From assembly GCA_028727785.1 (NCBI GenBank), contig JAQYNQ010000136.1, forward strand, positions 1-43,890: DNA of 43,890 nt. The letters are read 5' to 3'. Source of the stretch: Eubacteriaceae bacterium. GTDB lineage: Bacteria; Bacillota; Clostridia; Peptostreptococcales; Anaerovoracaceae. Of the stretch, positions 1-6,825 are shown one piece after another. Position 1 is the first letter of the stretch, and every line of letters begins with the position of its first letter. The position numbers and the translations under genes were made by a program. The notes beneath the pieces are model-generated. The model was not told where the DNA came from and searched no databases. It was given only the letters and a program-made list of their open reading frames with translations.

Positions 1-36
1 GAATTGAGCCTCTCATGACGTTGAATATATATACAT

Positions 37-410
37 GGCACGATTTTTTGAAACTGAAAAAAAAGCCCAAAAAACAGGCACGAATTTTTTCAAATGCTGA
101 TTCTGGCCCGGGTTTTCTCGTCATAAGGTGTGGATTTGCAAAGAGATGAATGCTTTATAAAGGAAAACAACAGTAAAAAAATGACAAATATATTTTTAAC
201 CATCACATACATGTAAAATATATGTGAGTTTTCCGGTAACAGATGTGATTTCAGAGGTCGAAGGCGTTGGATCAATGGATTATGTATGTAAATATTCACA
301 GTAGTGAATATTTATCTTTCTCGGCAGCTTGTGGATGGGCCATTTTGCGAACTACAGAAAAATCGAAGCCAAAATCCGGGCTCTTTCTTTGGTTTTCGAA
401 AAATCGTGCC
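37..410. repeat. Imperfect inverted repeat, arms 37-68 and 378-410
   Basis: The reverse complement of 37-68 matches 378-410 at about 27 of 33 positions with one indel; the shared ends are GGGC and AAAATCGTGCC. A third, shorter copy of the arm end (GGCACGAATTTTTTC) lies at 77-91. The interval between the arms has no transposase, so this could be a decayed non-autonomous element or a member of an intergenic repeat family. Confidence 0.5.
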
Positions 411-472
411 TGCCGTGTGCCTGAAAGCGGCACATAATGAACAAAAGTGCCTGCCGCGTGCCTGAAAGCGGC
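406..472. repeat. Two 26-bp direct repeats, 41-bp period
   Basis: The copies at 406-431 and 447-472 differ at one base (T/C at the eleventh position); each contains GTGCCTGAAAGCGGC. They are separated by 15 bp of unrelated sequence. The reverse complement (GCCGCTTTCAG) resembles the GGCCGCTTCAGCT motif repeated at 43175 and 43245, suggesting one dispersed intergenic repeat family. Only two copies exist here, so it is not a CRISPR array. Confidence 0.75.
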
Positions 473-497
473 CCGAAATGAGTAAGTGGCGCCACCC

Positions 498-516
498 TAA
501 CGAATACTATTCGTTA
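498..516. other. Stem-loop 3' of the RACo-like gene
   Basis: TAACGAAT and ATTCGTTA form a perfect 8-bp stem around a 3-nt loop. It lies 29 nt past the stop codon of the minus-strand RACo-like gene and next to palindrome GTGGCGCCAC (486-495). There is no U-tract on either strand, so it may be a transcript-end structure but not a canonical terminator. Confidence 0.4.
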
Positions 517-544
517 ATGCGGCAGCCCATTTTTTGCGCTCATA

Positions 545-2047
545 TTAAAACATCATGGCCATCAGGTATTCTTCCTGAAAATCACTTCTGTCAGCCAGTT
601 CAATATGCATTATATCATTTACTGCAGTTTCTGCCGCTTTCATCATATTTTCTGACAGCAGCATCATTGATGCACCTATTCCTGCCGAATTACCCAGAGA
701 ATAAATTTTACTTTTCGGAACATCCGGCAAAATTCCAAGAATTACTGCACTGTCAGTTCTGATATAGCTTCCAAATGCACCTGCCACAGAAACTCTGTCC
801 AGATTTTCCGTAACAATTCCAAGCTCTTTCATCATGATTTTTATACCTGCCTCAATGGCTGCCTTTGCAAGCTGAACCTCTCTTATGTCCTTCTGCGTTA
901 TGCAAACCCTTCTCTTGCCATCAGGACTCTCATATAGCACAAAATCATTAATAGGCCCATTTGGACTTACATGACTGATCAGTTTTTCAGAAACATTGCG
1001 GCTTCTCAATTCACCGGTATCAAGTATCCTGCCGCCTTTATCAACTATTCCTATTTTCACAAGTTCAGCTACAGCATCTATTATTCCTGACCCACAAATA
1101 CCTGCAGGCTCTGCATCGCTGATTGTTTCAATAATGACACCCTCTTCAGAGAGTTGAACTTTCTCAATGGCTCCTTCTGCAGCACGCATACCCTGGGCAA
1201 CTGCACCACCTTCAAAAGCCGGGCCGGCGGCAGTGGAGCAGGCACAGGCTTTACCGTTGCCCGTCAAAACCATTTCACCGTTAGTACCAATATCTATAAA
1301 CAAGTGATTTTCCTTTTTTTCCATAATATTGGTAGTAATCAGACCAGCCGTAATATCCGAACCAATATGACCTGCAATCCCCGGGCCAATATAAACATCT
1401 GCATTATCGGCACCTGCAAGAACCGGTGGCTCTTCCCCCCGGAAAAGCCGGCTCATAATTGTGTTTCCCACAACAACGTATCTTGTAATGTATTCCACAG
1501 GAATATTATTATCTTTGCAGAGCTCGACAGCTGCTTCATTAATGGCATCAACGATGAGCATCTGCATTATTCTGCGGTTTTCAGATTTTGCACCGGCAAA
1601 AGTCTGTCGTGAAATAACGTCTGCTCCATAGTTTCCCTGTGGATTTGTTACAGCCTTTACACCTTCCATCCGACCATTTGACAGATTCCACAGCATCACC
1701 ACAACAGTTGTGGTGCCAATGTCTACAGAAATCCCATAGCGAGGTATCTGTGAACTTTCATCTTGTTCAGGGCGAAACCATGCAGGCAAATCAACAAGCT
1801 TTTTCTTTCTCGCAACATCATTTATTTCTAAAGCTCTCTCTATTACCATACCATCAGATGCTTTGGTGCAGCATGCCAGATAAAAGCCCGGCTCATCTAC
1901 GCCGGTAACTTTCACCTTACATTTGCCGCAGACACCGGTACCTGCACAGTCTGCTGAAATGCGGATTCCTGCACTGGTGGCTGCCTGAAGAATTGTTTCC
2001 TCACCGTTAAGCTCATATTCTATTTTTTCAGGTAAAAATGTTATCAT
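545..2047 (-). CDS. RACo-like corrinoid-activating ferredoxin/ASKHA protein
   Basis: This 500-residue protein resembles reductive activators of corrinoid proteins (RACo; DUF4445/ASKHA family), which reduce inactive Co(II) corrinoid to Co(I) with ATP. The N-terminus carries a plant-type [2Fe-2S] ferredoxin with Cys34, Cys40, Cys43 and Cys59; the spacing from Cys43 to the last Cys is shorter than usual. The rest is an ASKHA fold with phosphate-binding stretches SVDIGTTTVVVML and FIDIGTNGEM, then CGSGIIDAVAEL and VAGAFGSYI. The protein is shorter than typical RACo (about 600 or more residues). I chose ATG at 2047, which has AGGAAAG just upstream; a TTG further upstream would overlap the previous gene. 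It lies directly downstream of the MetH-activation-like gene and is probably co-transcribed. No corrinoid methyltransferase is visible, so the target protein is unknown. Confidence 0.85.
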   Translation of the reverse strand: MITFLPEKIEYELNGEETILQAATSAGIRISADCAGTGVCGKCKVKVTGVDEPGFYLACCTKASDGMVIERALEINDVARKKKLVDLPAWFRPEQDESSQIPRYGISVDIGTTTVVVMLWNLSNGRMEGVKAVTNPQGNYGADVISRQTFAGAKSENRRIMQMLIVDAINEAAVELCKDNNIPVEYITRYVVVGNTIMSRLFRGEEPPVLAGADNADVYIGPGIAGHIGSDITAGLITTNIMEKKENHLFIDIGTNGEMVLTGNGKACACSTAAGPAFEGGAVAQGMRAAEGAIEKVQLSEEGVIIETISDAEPAGICGSGIIDAVAELVKIGIVDKGGRILDTGELRSRNVSEKLISHVSPNGPINDFVLYESPDGKRRVCITQKDIREVQLAKAAIEAGIKIMMKELGIVTENLDRVSVAGAFGSYIRTDSAVILGILPDVPKSKIYSLGNSAGIGASMMLLSENMMKAAETAVNDIMHIELADRSDFQEEYLMAMMF

Positions 2048-2081
2048 CTTTCCTGTGTCCTTCCACTTTCTCTTTCTCTCT

Positions 2082-2786
2082 TTATCTGCCAACCGAACAA
2101 AACCTGCAGCCTGACGGATTTCCCTGACATCTTATACAGGCATTCTCTGCCTTAATATCATTACGATTCAGAACAAGATACATACCTGCGCATGTCTTTG
2201 GCGGCATCATCAGACCATTTTCGTTTACATATACTTGTATCTGCTCCGCATCTAGAATCTCAGCAAATTTCCCGGATTCAGAAACGGGCATTCCGAAGTA
2301 TCCCGGCCCGAATTCATCTGACAGACAGACATTCATGCCGGGAAATCTCCCCTTTATTTCTTTTTCTATCACATTTTCTTTTATCTCTGCAGCAGCTGCT
2401 TCAACATAGGCGTTTCCCCAAATATCTGCAAACAGCTGATCCATTATCTTAACATCGCCCTGTTTCTTAAGCTCACATTTACCTGCGGTAACCACGTAAA
2501 AATAAACCTCCTCAACAGCGGTTTCAGGTATTTGCGAGAAGAAATTGCATTTGAATTCCTCATCTCCGATCACAACTTTTCCCTTTTCGAAAACCTCCTG
2601 CCCAAAACGTGCTACTACTGCTTTCAGGTTTATTGTATTATGCATCCGTGATCTGACCTCATCAGCCATATGTATCATGGCTGACGTTTCACTCTTTCCC
2701 ATATCAAAACCACACGATTCCATAAAGCTTTTACGAGCATGAAAAGATACTGTTTCTTCTTTAATATCAATAATCTTTTTTTCCAT
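2082..2786 (-). CDS. B12-dependent methionine synthase activation-domain-like protein
   Basis: This 234-residue protein resembles stand-alone relatives of the cobalamin-dependent methionine synthase activation domain. The segment GPGYFGMPVS matches the SPGYG-type loop that contacts the corrinoid/AdoMet site in MetH. The C-terminus has a CxxC-x6-CxxC cluster (CIRCQGNPSGCRFC), typical of the clostridial stand-alone forms and probably metal-binding. In Clostridia such proteins often sit beside RACo-type activators, as here. The start at ATG 2786 fits the family N-terminus (MEKKIIDI). A good promoter ends 6 nt upstream of it, so the mRNA may be leaderless; an in-frame ATG at 2837 lies upstream of that promoter and is unlikely. 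Confidence 0.75.
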   Translation of the reverse strand: MEKKIIDIKEETVSFHARKSFMESCGFDMGKSETSAMIHMADEVRSRMHNTINLKAVVARFGQEVFEKGKVVIGDEEFKCNFFSQIPETAVEEVYFYVVTAGKCELKKQGDVKIMDQLFADIWGNAYVEAAAAEIKENVIEKEIKGRFPGMNVCLSDEFGPGYFGMPVSESGKFAEILDAEQIQVYVNENGLMMPPKTCAGMYLVLNRNDIKAENACIRCQGNPSGCRFCSVGR

Positions 2787-2792
2787 ACGTCT

Positions 2793-2821
2793 AGTATAGA
2801 GTCTATGATATCCTCGGTCAA
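2793..2821 (-). promoter_or_regulatory. Sigma-A promoter of the B12-activation/RACo-like operon
   Basis: On the minus strand, TTGACC (2816-2821), a 17-bp spacer and TATACT (2793-2798). The predicted +1, seven bases past the -10 box, falls on the A of ATG 2786. Confidence 0.7.
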
Positions 2822-2839
2822 GAGAATAAGAATGCATAA

Positions 2840-2868
2840 TTGAATTACCTGTCCGTACATGTTATAAT
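2840..2868 (+). promoter_or_regulatory. Sigma-A promoter of the PocR-AraC regulator gene
   Basis: TTGAAT (2840-2845), 17-bp spacer, TATAAT (2863-2868). It starts 19 bp from the -35 box of the divergent minus-strand promoter, so a regulator bound between them could control both. It also shows that a TTG start at 2840 for the regulator is wrong. Confidence 0.75.
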
Positions 2869-2902
2869 GTTTTGGTATTTATTAGGGAGATGTTATACAT
2901 TC

Positions 2903-4189
2903 ATGAGAACAGCTAAATCAGAGGATCTTATACCCGTTAACATAAAACTGAATGATTATTTGAATCGTTCTATTAATGCTTTTTCTGAAATATGCAATAT
3001 TCCGGTAACTTTTTTTGATTATTCACATCGGCTTATCCAGGAATATAATGCAAGTGAAAGAATATGTAATTTTTTCAACATATACTGTGACACCTGCGGT
3101 CCATGCAGACAAAGGCTTGCAGAAGCCGGAGATTTTTCAGCAAAAGTAGAAGAACCATATGTTTTTTTCTGTAAAGGAAAACTTACAAACATTGCTGTAC
3201 CGGTTATCATTGAAGATGAAGTGGCAGGATACTTTATCGCAGGTCCATTGATTGCGGAAACCCAAATGAATTCTGTTGTTGAAAATATTACTAAATTAAA
3301 TAATCTTAGTGTGGCAGCAGAAACATTAGCAAAAATGTTTCTGAAAAAAAAGAAGACATATAATTCACTTGAAATATCACAGCTTTCCATACTGCTATAT
3401 AACAGCGTAACAGCAAGCACTTCACGTCTGGTGCACTCCCATGTGCCCCATACAGTCAGAAGAGCACAAAGAGAAATCAATCTAGAAGAAAAGCGCAAAG
3501 CAAGAGAAATGTTAACAGCCGACTATCCAGTTTTGCTGGAGCAGTCTCTTATTGATTCTATCTTTTCATGTAATACCGAGCTTGCCCTTGAAAATACGGA
3601 AAAAATGCTGAATGCCATCTCCACTATGGAGGATGGTGACATTGACGGAATAAAGAATAATGTATTCTGGCTCATTTCTATTATTTCCAGACTTTTTTCT
3701 GAGAACCAGAGCATTTTTACCCCTTTTCCCGGCATCGATTCGGAGTTTACCGATAAGATTTTTGAGTTATCCAATTTTAACGAGATAATGGAATTAACCA
3801 AGAACTTTGTCACAAAAATAACATCTGATATGTTGTCAAACATGTACACAGGCGATTCCCATGTAATATCTCGTGCCATCAAGTATATAAATCAGAATTA
3901 TACTTCAAAGATCTCCCTTCAGGATATAGAGGATAACCTGGGCGTAAATCAGTCATACTTCTCAACTCTTTTCAGACAGGAAACGGGTAAAACATTTGTA
4001 GAGTATACTCACCAGCTTAAGATGCAGTATGCATGTTTCCTTCTTGAGAATACAAATCTTAGTGTTCAGGAAATATCAGAAGCTATAGGTTTTGATGACC
4101 AGAGCTATTTCACAAAGGTGTTCAAAAAACAAAAAGATATTACGCCTAAAAAATGGAGAGAAAAAAACAGGCATTTACCCTTAGAATAA
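2903..4189 (+). CDS. PocR-domain AraC-family transcriptional regulator
   Basis: This 428-residue regulator has an N-terminal PocR sensory domain (about residues 15-170), recognised by FFDYSHRLIQ, the cysteine-rich CDTCGPC, and PYVFFCKGKLTNIAVPVII. A linker of about 150 residues follows. The C-terminal 100 residues are an AraC/XylS double helix-turn-helix (AIKYINQNYTSKISLQDIE; VQEISEAIGFDDQSYFTKVF). PocR-type regulators sense small metabolites and often control corrinoid-linked catabolism, which fits its divergent position to the RACo-like pair. The ATG at 2903 follows AGGGAG and lies downstream of the promoter at 2840-2868. It may act on the shared divergent region. The ligand is unknown. Confidence 0.85.
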   Translation: MRTAKSEDLIPVNIKLNDYLNRSINAFSEICNIPVTFFDYSHRLIQEYNASERICNFFNIYCDTCGPCRQRLAEAGDFSAKVEEPYVFFCKGKLTNIAVPVIIEDEVAGYFIAGPLIAETQMNSVVENITKLNNLSVAAETLAKMFLKKKKTYNSLEISQLSILLYNSVTASTSRLVHSHVPHTVRRAQREINLEEKRKAREMLTADYPVLLEQSLIDSIFSCNTELALENTEKMLNAISTMEDGDIDGIKNNVFWLISIISRLFSENQSIFTPFPGIDSEFTDKIFELSNFNEIMELTKNFVTKITSDMLSNMYTGDSHVISRAIKYINQNYTSKISLQDIEDNLGVNQSYFSTLFRQETGKTFVEYTHQLKMQYACFLLENTNLSVQEISEAIGFDDQSYFTKVFKKQKDITPKKWREKNRHLPLE

Positions 4190-4271
4190 AGTGGAATTAT
4201 GTTCCTTATAATGGTAGAATTAGTAATAGAGTAATAGAGTATTAGAATATTATTAATAGGGGGTTCTGAAA

Positions 4272-5363
4272 ATGGTGAATCAGAGTTATCCAAGAGTTGA
4301 AATTAATTTACAGTATTTTAAGGAGAACGTTGAGGCTGCAGTAAAAAGATGTGCCGAATATGGCATTAAAGTATCCGGCGTTATTAAAGGTACTACCGGT
4401 ATTCCTGAATGTGCGAAAATGTTTCAGGAAGGTGGAGTTTTCGGAATTGCTTCATCCAGACTTGAACAGATTGAAGATGCAAAGAACTATGGTGTAGATT
4501 TACCTATGCTTCTTTTAAGAGTTCCAATGCATTCTGAGGTTGACGAGGTTGTTCGTTTATGCGATATGAGTTTGAACAGCGAAGTTAGTACACTGGAACT
4601 TCTTGACCGTGCTGCTGCTAAACAGGGTAAGATTCACAAAGTAATTATCATGGCTGACTTAGGCGATTTAAGAGAAGGTTACTGGGACAAAGATGAAATG
4701 GTTCAGGTTGCCTGCCACGTAGAAAATGAGCTTTCCAACCTGCATCTTGCCGGAGTCGGAACCAATCTTGGCTGCTATGGCTCAATAGAAGCAACTGCAG
4801 ACAAGCTGGATGAGCTGGTGGAAATTGCTGAAAGAATAGAAGCTGAAATCGGAAGAGAACTGGAAATAATCTCCGGTGGCGGAACTACAAGTTTTCCTAG
4901 AGTTCTTCTTGGTGATATGCCAAAGAGAATCAATCACCTCCGCATGGGAGAAGGAATCATTCTGGCAAGAGACCTTGATGTTTTCTTTGGACTCGATATG
5001 AGTTTCATGCATCAGGATACATATACTCTTAAGGCTGAGGTTATTGAAGTTAAGGATAAGCCTTCACATCCTGTAGGAAAGATTTCTATTGACGCCTTTG
5101 GCCATACACCTGAATACGTTGACAGGGGCATCAGAAAACGTGCTCTTCTTGGTATCGGAAAGGTGGACTACGGCAGCATAGATGAGATTTTTCCAAAGGA
5201 TAAGGGTGTAGAAGTCATTGGAGCATCCAGCGACCATACAATTTTGGATATTGAAGATGCAGAAAGAGAATTCAAACCGGGAGATATTGTCTCATTCGGC
5301 ATAAACTATGCTTCACTTGTATATGTAACAAACTGCAGAAACGTTCAGATTGTATTTGTTTAA
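4272..5363 (+). CDS. orr: Ornithine racemase (alanine racemase family)
   Basis: This 363-residue PLP enzyme belongs to the Orr/YhfX branch of the alanine racemase family. Lys39 (SGVIKGTTG) is the expected PLP Schiff-base lysine. Segments IIMADLGDLREGY, EIISGGGTTS, LRMGEGI and GASSDHTILD match, from memory, the ornithine racemase of Acetoanaerobium (Clostridium) sticklandii along the whole length. The reaction is L- to D-ornithine, the entry to the oxidative branch of ornithine fermentation via D-ornithine aminomutase. AGGGGG is well placed before ATG 4272. It follows the PocR-AraC gene by 82 bp on the same strand and converges on the deiminase homologue. No aminomutase or later pathway gene is in the window, so a different amino-acid substrate is possible. 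Confidence 0.8.
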   Translation: MVNQSYPRVEINLQYFKENVEAAVKRCAEYGIKVSGVIKGTTGIPECAKMFQEGGVFGIASSRLEQIEDAKNYGVDLPMLLLRVPMHSEVDEVVRLCDMSLNSEVSTLELLDRAAAKQGKIHKVIIMADLGDLREGYWDKDEMVQVACHVENELSNLHLAGVGTNLGCYGSIEATADKLDELVEIAERIEAEIGRELEIISGGGTTSFPRVLLGDMPKRINHLRMGEGIILARDLDVFFGLDMSFMHQDTYTLKAEVIEVKDKPSHPVGKISIDAFGHTPEYVDRGIRKRALLGIGKVDYGSIDEIFPKDKGVEVIGASSDHTILDIEDAEREFKPGDIVSFGINYASLVYVTNCRNVQIVFV

Positions 5364-5379
5364 TTGAATTTATATCATT

Positions 5380-5428
5380 AAAGAATGAGGCCATGAGAAA
5401 CATCATATTTCTCATGGCCTCACTCTTT
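5380..5428. terminator. Bidirectional terminator between orr and the deiminase homologue
   Basis: A long stem formed by TGAGGCCATGAGAAA and TTTCTCATGGCCTCA with a 7-nt loop, flanked by A-rich and T-rich arms (AAAGA / TCTTT). It serves the two convergent genes. Confidence 0.8.
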
Positions 5429-5456
5429 AATAGATTATGTGCATTAAGACTATATA

Positions 5457-6686
5457 TTATAAATCGTCTCGGTTAATTGGACATGTTAAACTTCTTGGGC
5501 CTCCTCTGCCTCTTGAAATTTCTGCACTTTCAATCGGAAGTACTTTGATTCCCTTCTTATCAAGCAGATCGTTTGTAACATAGTTTCTCTCAAAAGCAAC
5601 GACTGTACCCGGTGCAATTGCCAGAATATTGGAAGCGTCATTCCACTGTTCTCTCTGAGCAGCAATCAGATTGCCTCCACCAATTCTGATTAAATCAACA
5701 GCAGGAAGCTTCAGTTCTTTTGCAAGAATACCGTCAAGGCTGTCCTTCATAGAATTATAGTTCAGTTCTCCGTCTGCTCCCAGAGTAACCTCGTATACTG
5801 CAAGTGGTCCTTCGATTTCCGGATGAATAACAAACTTATCCGCATCGACCATGTTAAATACAGTATCCAGCTGCATAAATGCACGGCTCTTAGGAATATC
5901 GAAAACAAGAACCTTCTTGAAGCTTGAATGCTTCAGAAGTTTTTCAGCAAAGCTTTCTATACCTGCCAAGGTAGTTCTCTGTGAATATCCAACTGCAACG
6001 ATTTCATCTGATAGTACCAGAACATCTCCACCTTCCATAGAAAAGCTGTCATATACATCATACCAGATTGGAGTATTCTCTAACGCAAAATCTCTGTTAT
6101 ACTTGGTCATATATCTGAGTAAAAGTGCTTCTCTTCTTCTGGTTGGAGTGCTCATGTGATTTATGTTAATTCCATTACCGATACATGTTCCGGGGTCTCT
6201 CGTAAAGTAAAGGTTAACCATTGGTATGCTTGCGAAATTCTTTTCGTCTTCATCCATTTCAACCACGTCAATCAGTGTTTCCCCTGTAAGGCTCTTTAAA
6301 TCATCGGTAAATAAGCCTGAAATACAAGTTTCCACCAGATCATCAGCACTCTTGCTCTGTAGAAAATCTATCATCTCAGCCTTACGTCCATCAGAGAAAA
6401 TAGGACTTAAATCTACGAATTCCTTAATGAATTCATCCTTAACTTTTGCATCTGCTAATGCCTTAGCTACTTCTTTTTCGTAATAGATAACCTCTACACC
6501 GTTATCCTCCAGCAATTTAGCAAATTTATCATGTTCCTCCTGTGCAACTTTCAGGAAAGGAATATCGTCAAACAGCAGTTCTTCAAAATTTGCAGGCGTA
6601 AGCTTTTCAAGCTCCTTACCCGGTCTGTGCATAAGAACTTTATTCAGTTTACCTATTTCCGAAAAATTATGAATACCTTTGTCCAT
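5457..6686 (-). CDS. Arginine deiminase homologue lacking catalytic Cys and His
   Basis: The 409-residue protein is homologous to arginine deiminase (ArcA) end to end: HRPGKE (about 21), NLYFTRDP (about 159), MEGGDVLVL, the SQRT loop, REQWNDASN and SRGRGGPR near the C-terminus. Two catalytic positions are changed. The usual MHLDTVF reads MQLDTVF (Gln272 replaces the general-base His), and the usual RCMSMP/HCMTCP reads RSLTCP (Ser399 replaces the nucleophilic Cys). Cys402, three residues on, corresponds to a non-catalytic position in Pseudomonas. The FTRD Asp, LD Asp and EGG Glu remain. The reading frame is intact, with AAGGAGG before ATG 6686 and its own promoter, so it is not an obvious pseudogene. 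Arginine deimination is unlikely; a binding or regulatory role, or a new reaction, is inference. Confidence 0.85.
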   Translation of the reverse strand: MDKGIHNFSEIGKLNKVLMHRPGKELEKLTPANFEELLFDDIPFLKVAQEEHDKFAKLLEDNGVEVIYYEKEVAKALADAKVKDEFIKEFVDLSPIFSDGRKAEMIDFLQSKSADDLVETCISGLFTDDLKSLTGETLIDVVEMDEDEKNFASIPMVNLYFTRDPGTCIGNGININHMSTPTRRREALLLRYMTKYNRDFALENTPIWYDVYDSFSMEGGDVLVLSDEIVAVGYSQRTTLAGIESFAEKLLKHSSFKKVLVFDIPKSRAFMQLDTVFNMVDADKFVIHPEIEGPLAVYEVTLGADGELNYNSMKDSLDGILAKELKLPAVDLIRIGGGNLIAAQREQWNDASNILAIAPGTVVAFERNYVTNDLLDKKGIKVLPIESAEISRGRGGPRSLTCPINRDDL

Positions 6687-6729
6687 TGGTGATTCGCCTC
6701 CTTCTTACGCGTTTCGTTTCTGTAAATCA

Positions 6730-6758
6730 ATATTAACACTCTACGCATAAAAAGTCAA
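6730..6758 (-). promoter_or_regulatory. Promoter of the deiminase homologue
   Basis: On the minus strand, TTGACT (6753-6758), 17-bp spacer, TAATAT (6730-6735). With AAGGAGG before the start codon this suggests the gene is well expressed on its own. Confidence 0.6.
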
Positions 6759-6771
6759 ACTTTATTATTAA

Positions 6772-6810
6772 AATACAGCAAAAACACATTTCTCTGCGTC
6801 TTTGCTGTAT
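6772..6810 (-). terminator. Terminator after the ATP-grasp gene
   Basis: ATACAGCAAA and TTTGCTGTAT form a stem around a loop of about 16-18 nt; on the minus strand it is followed by TTTAATAAT. It closes the six-gene operon that starts at 12265. Confidence 0.65.
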
Positions 6811-6825
6811 TCTTTACTCATTTTA

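Larger units (their letters stand above)
1..544. other. Repeat-rich intergenic region
   Basis: No convincing gene was found here. The stretch holds two near-identical 26-bp direct repeats (406-431 and 447-472), an imperfect inverted repeat with arms at 37-68 and 378-410, a perfect 10-bp palindrome GTGGCGCCAC at 486-495 and an 8-bp stem-loop at 498-516. A small AT-rich hairpin CACATA...TATGTG lies near 206-228. The reading frame at 90-299 on the minus strand has no recognisable domain and is probably chance. Confidence 0.6.

Noticed and set aside
90..299. 69-residue minus-strand frame in the left intergenic region
   Set aside because: No ribosome site, no known motif, and it lies within the inverted-repeat interval; composition is consistent with chance.
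406..472. CRISPR-like direct repeats
   Set aside because: Only two copies with a 15-bp gap and no cas genes.
2840..2902. TTG start for the PocR-AraC regulator at 2840
   Set aside because: The TTG is the -35 box of the gene's own promoter; ATG 2903 with AGGGAG is downstream of it.
5457..6686. Deiminase homologue as a pseudogene
   Set aside because: No stop, frameshift or truncation, strong ribosome site and promoter; only the catalytic residues are changed.
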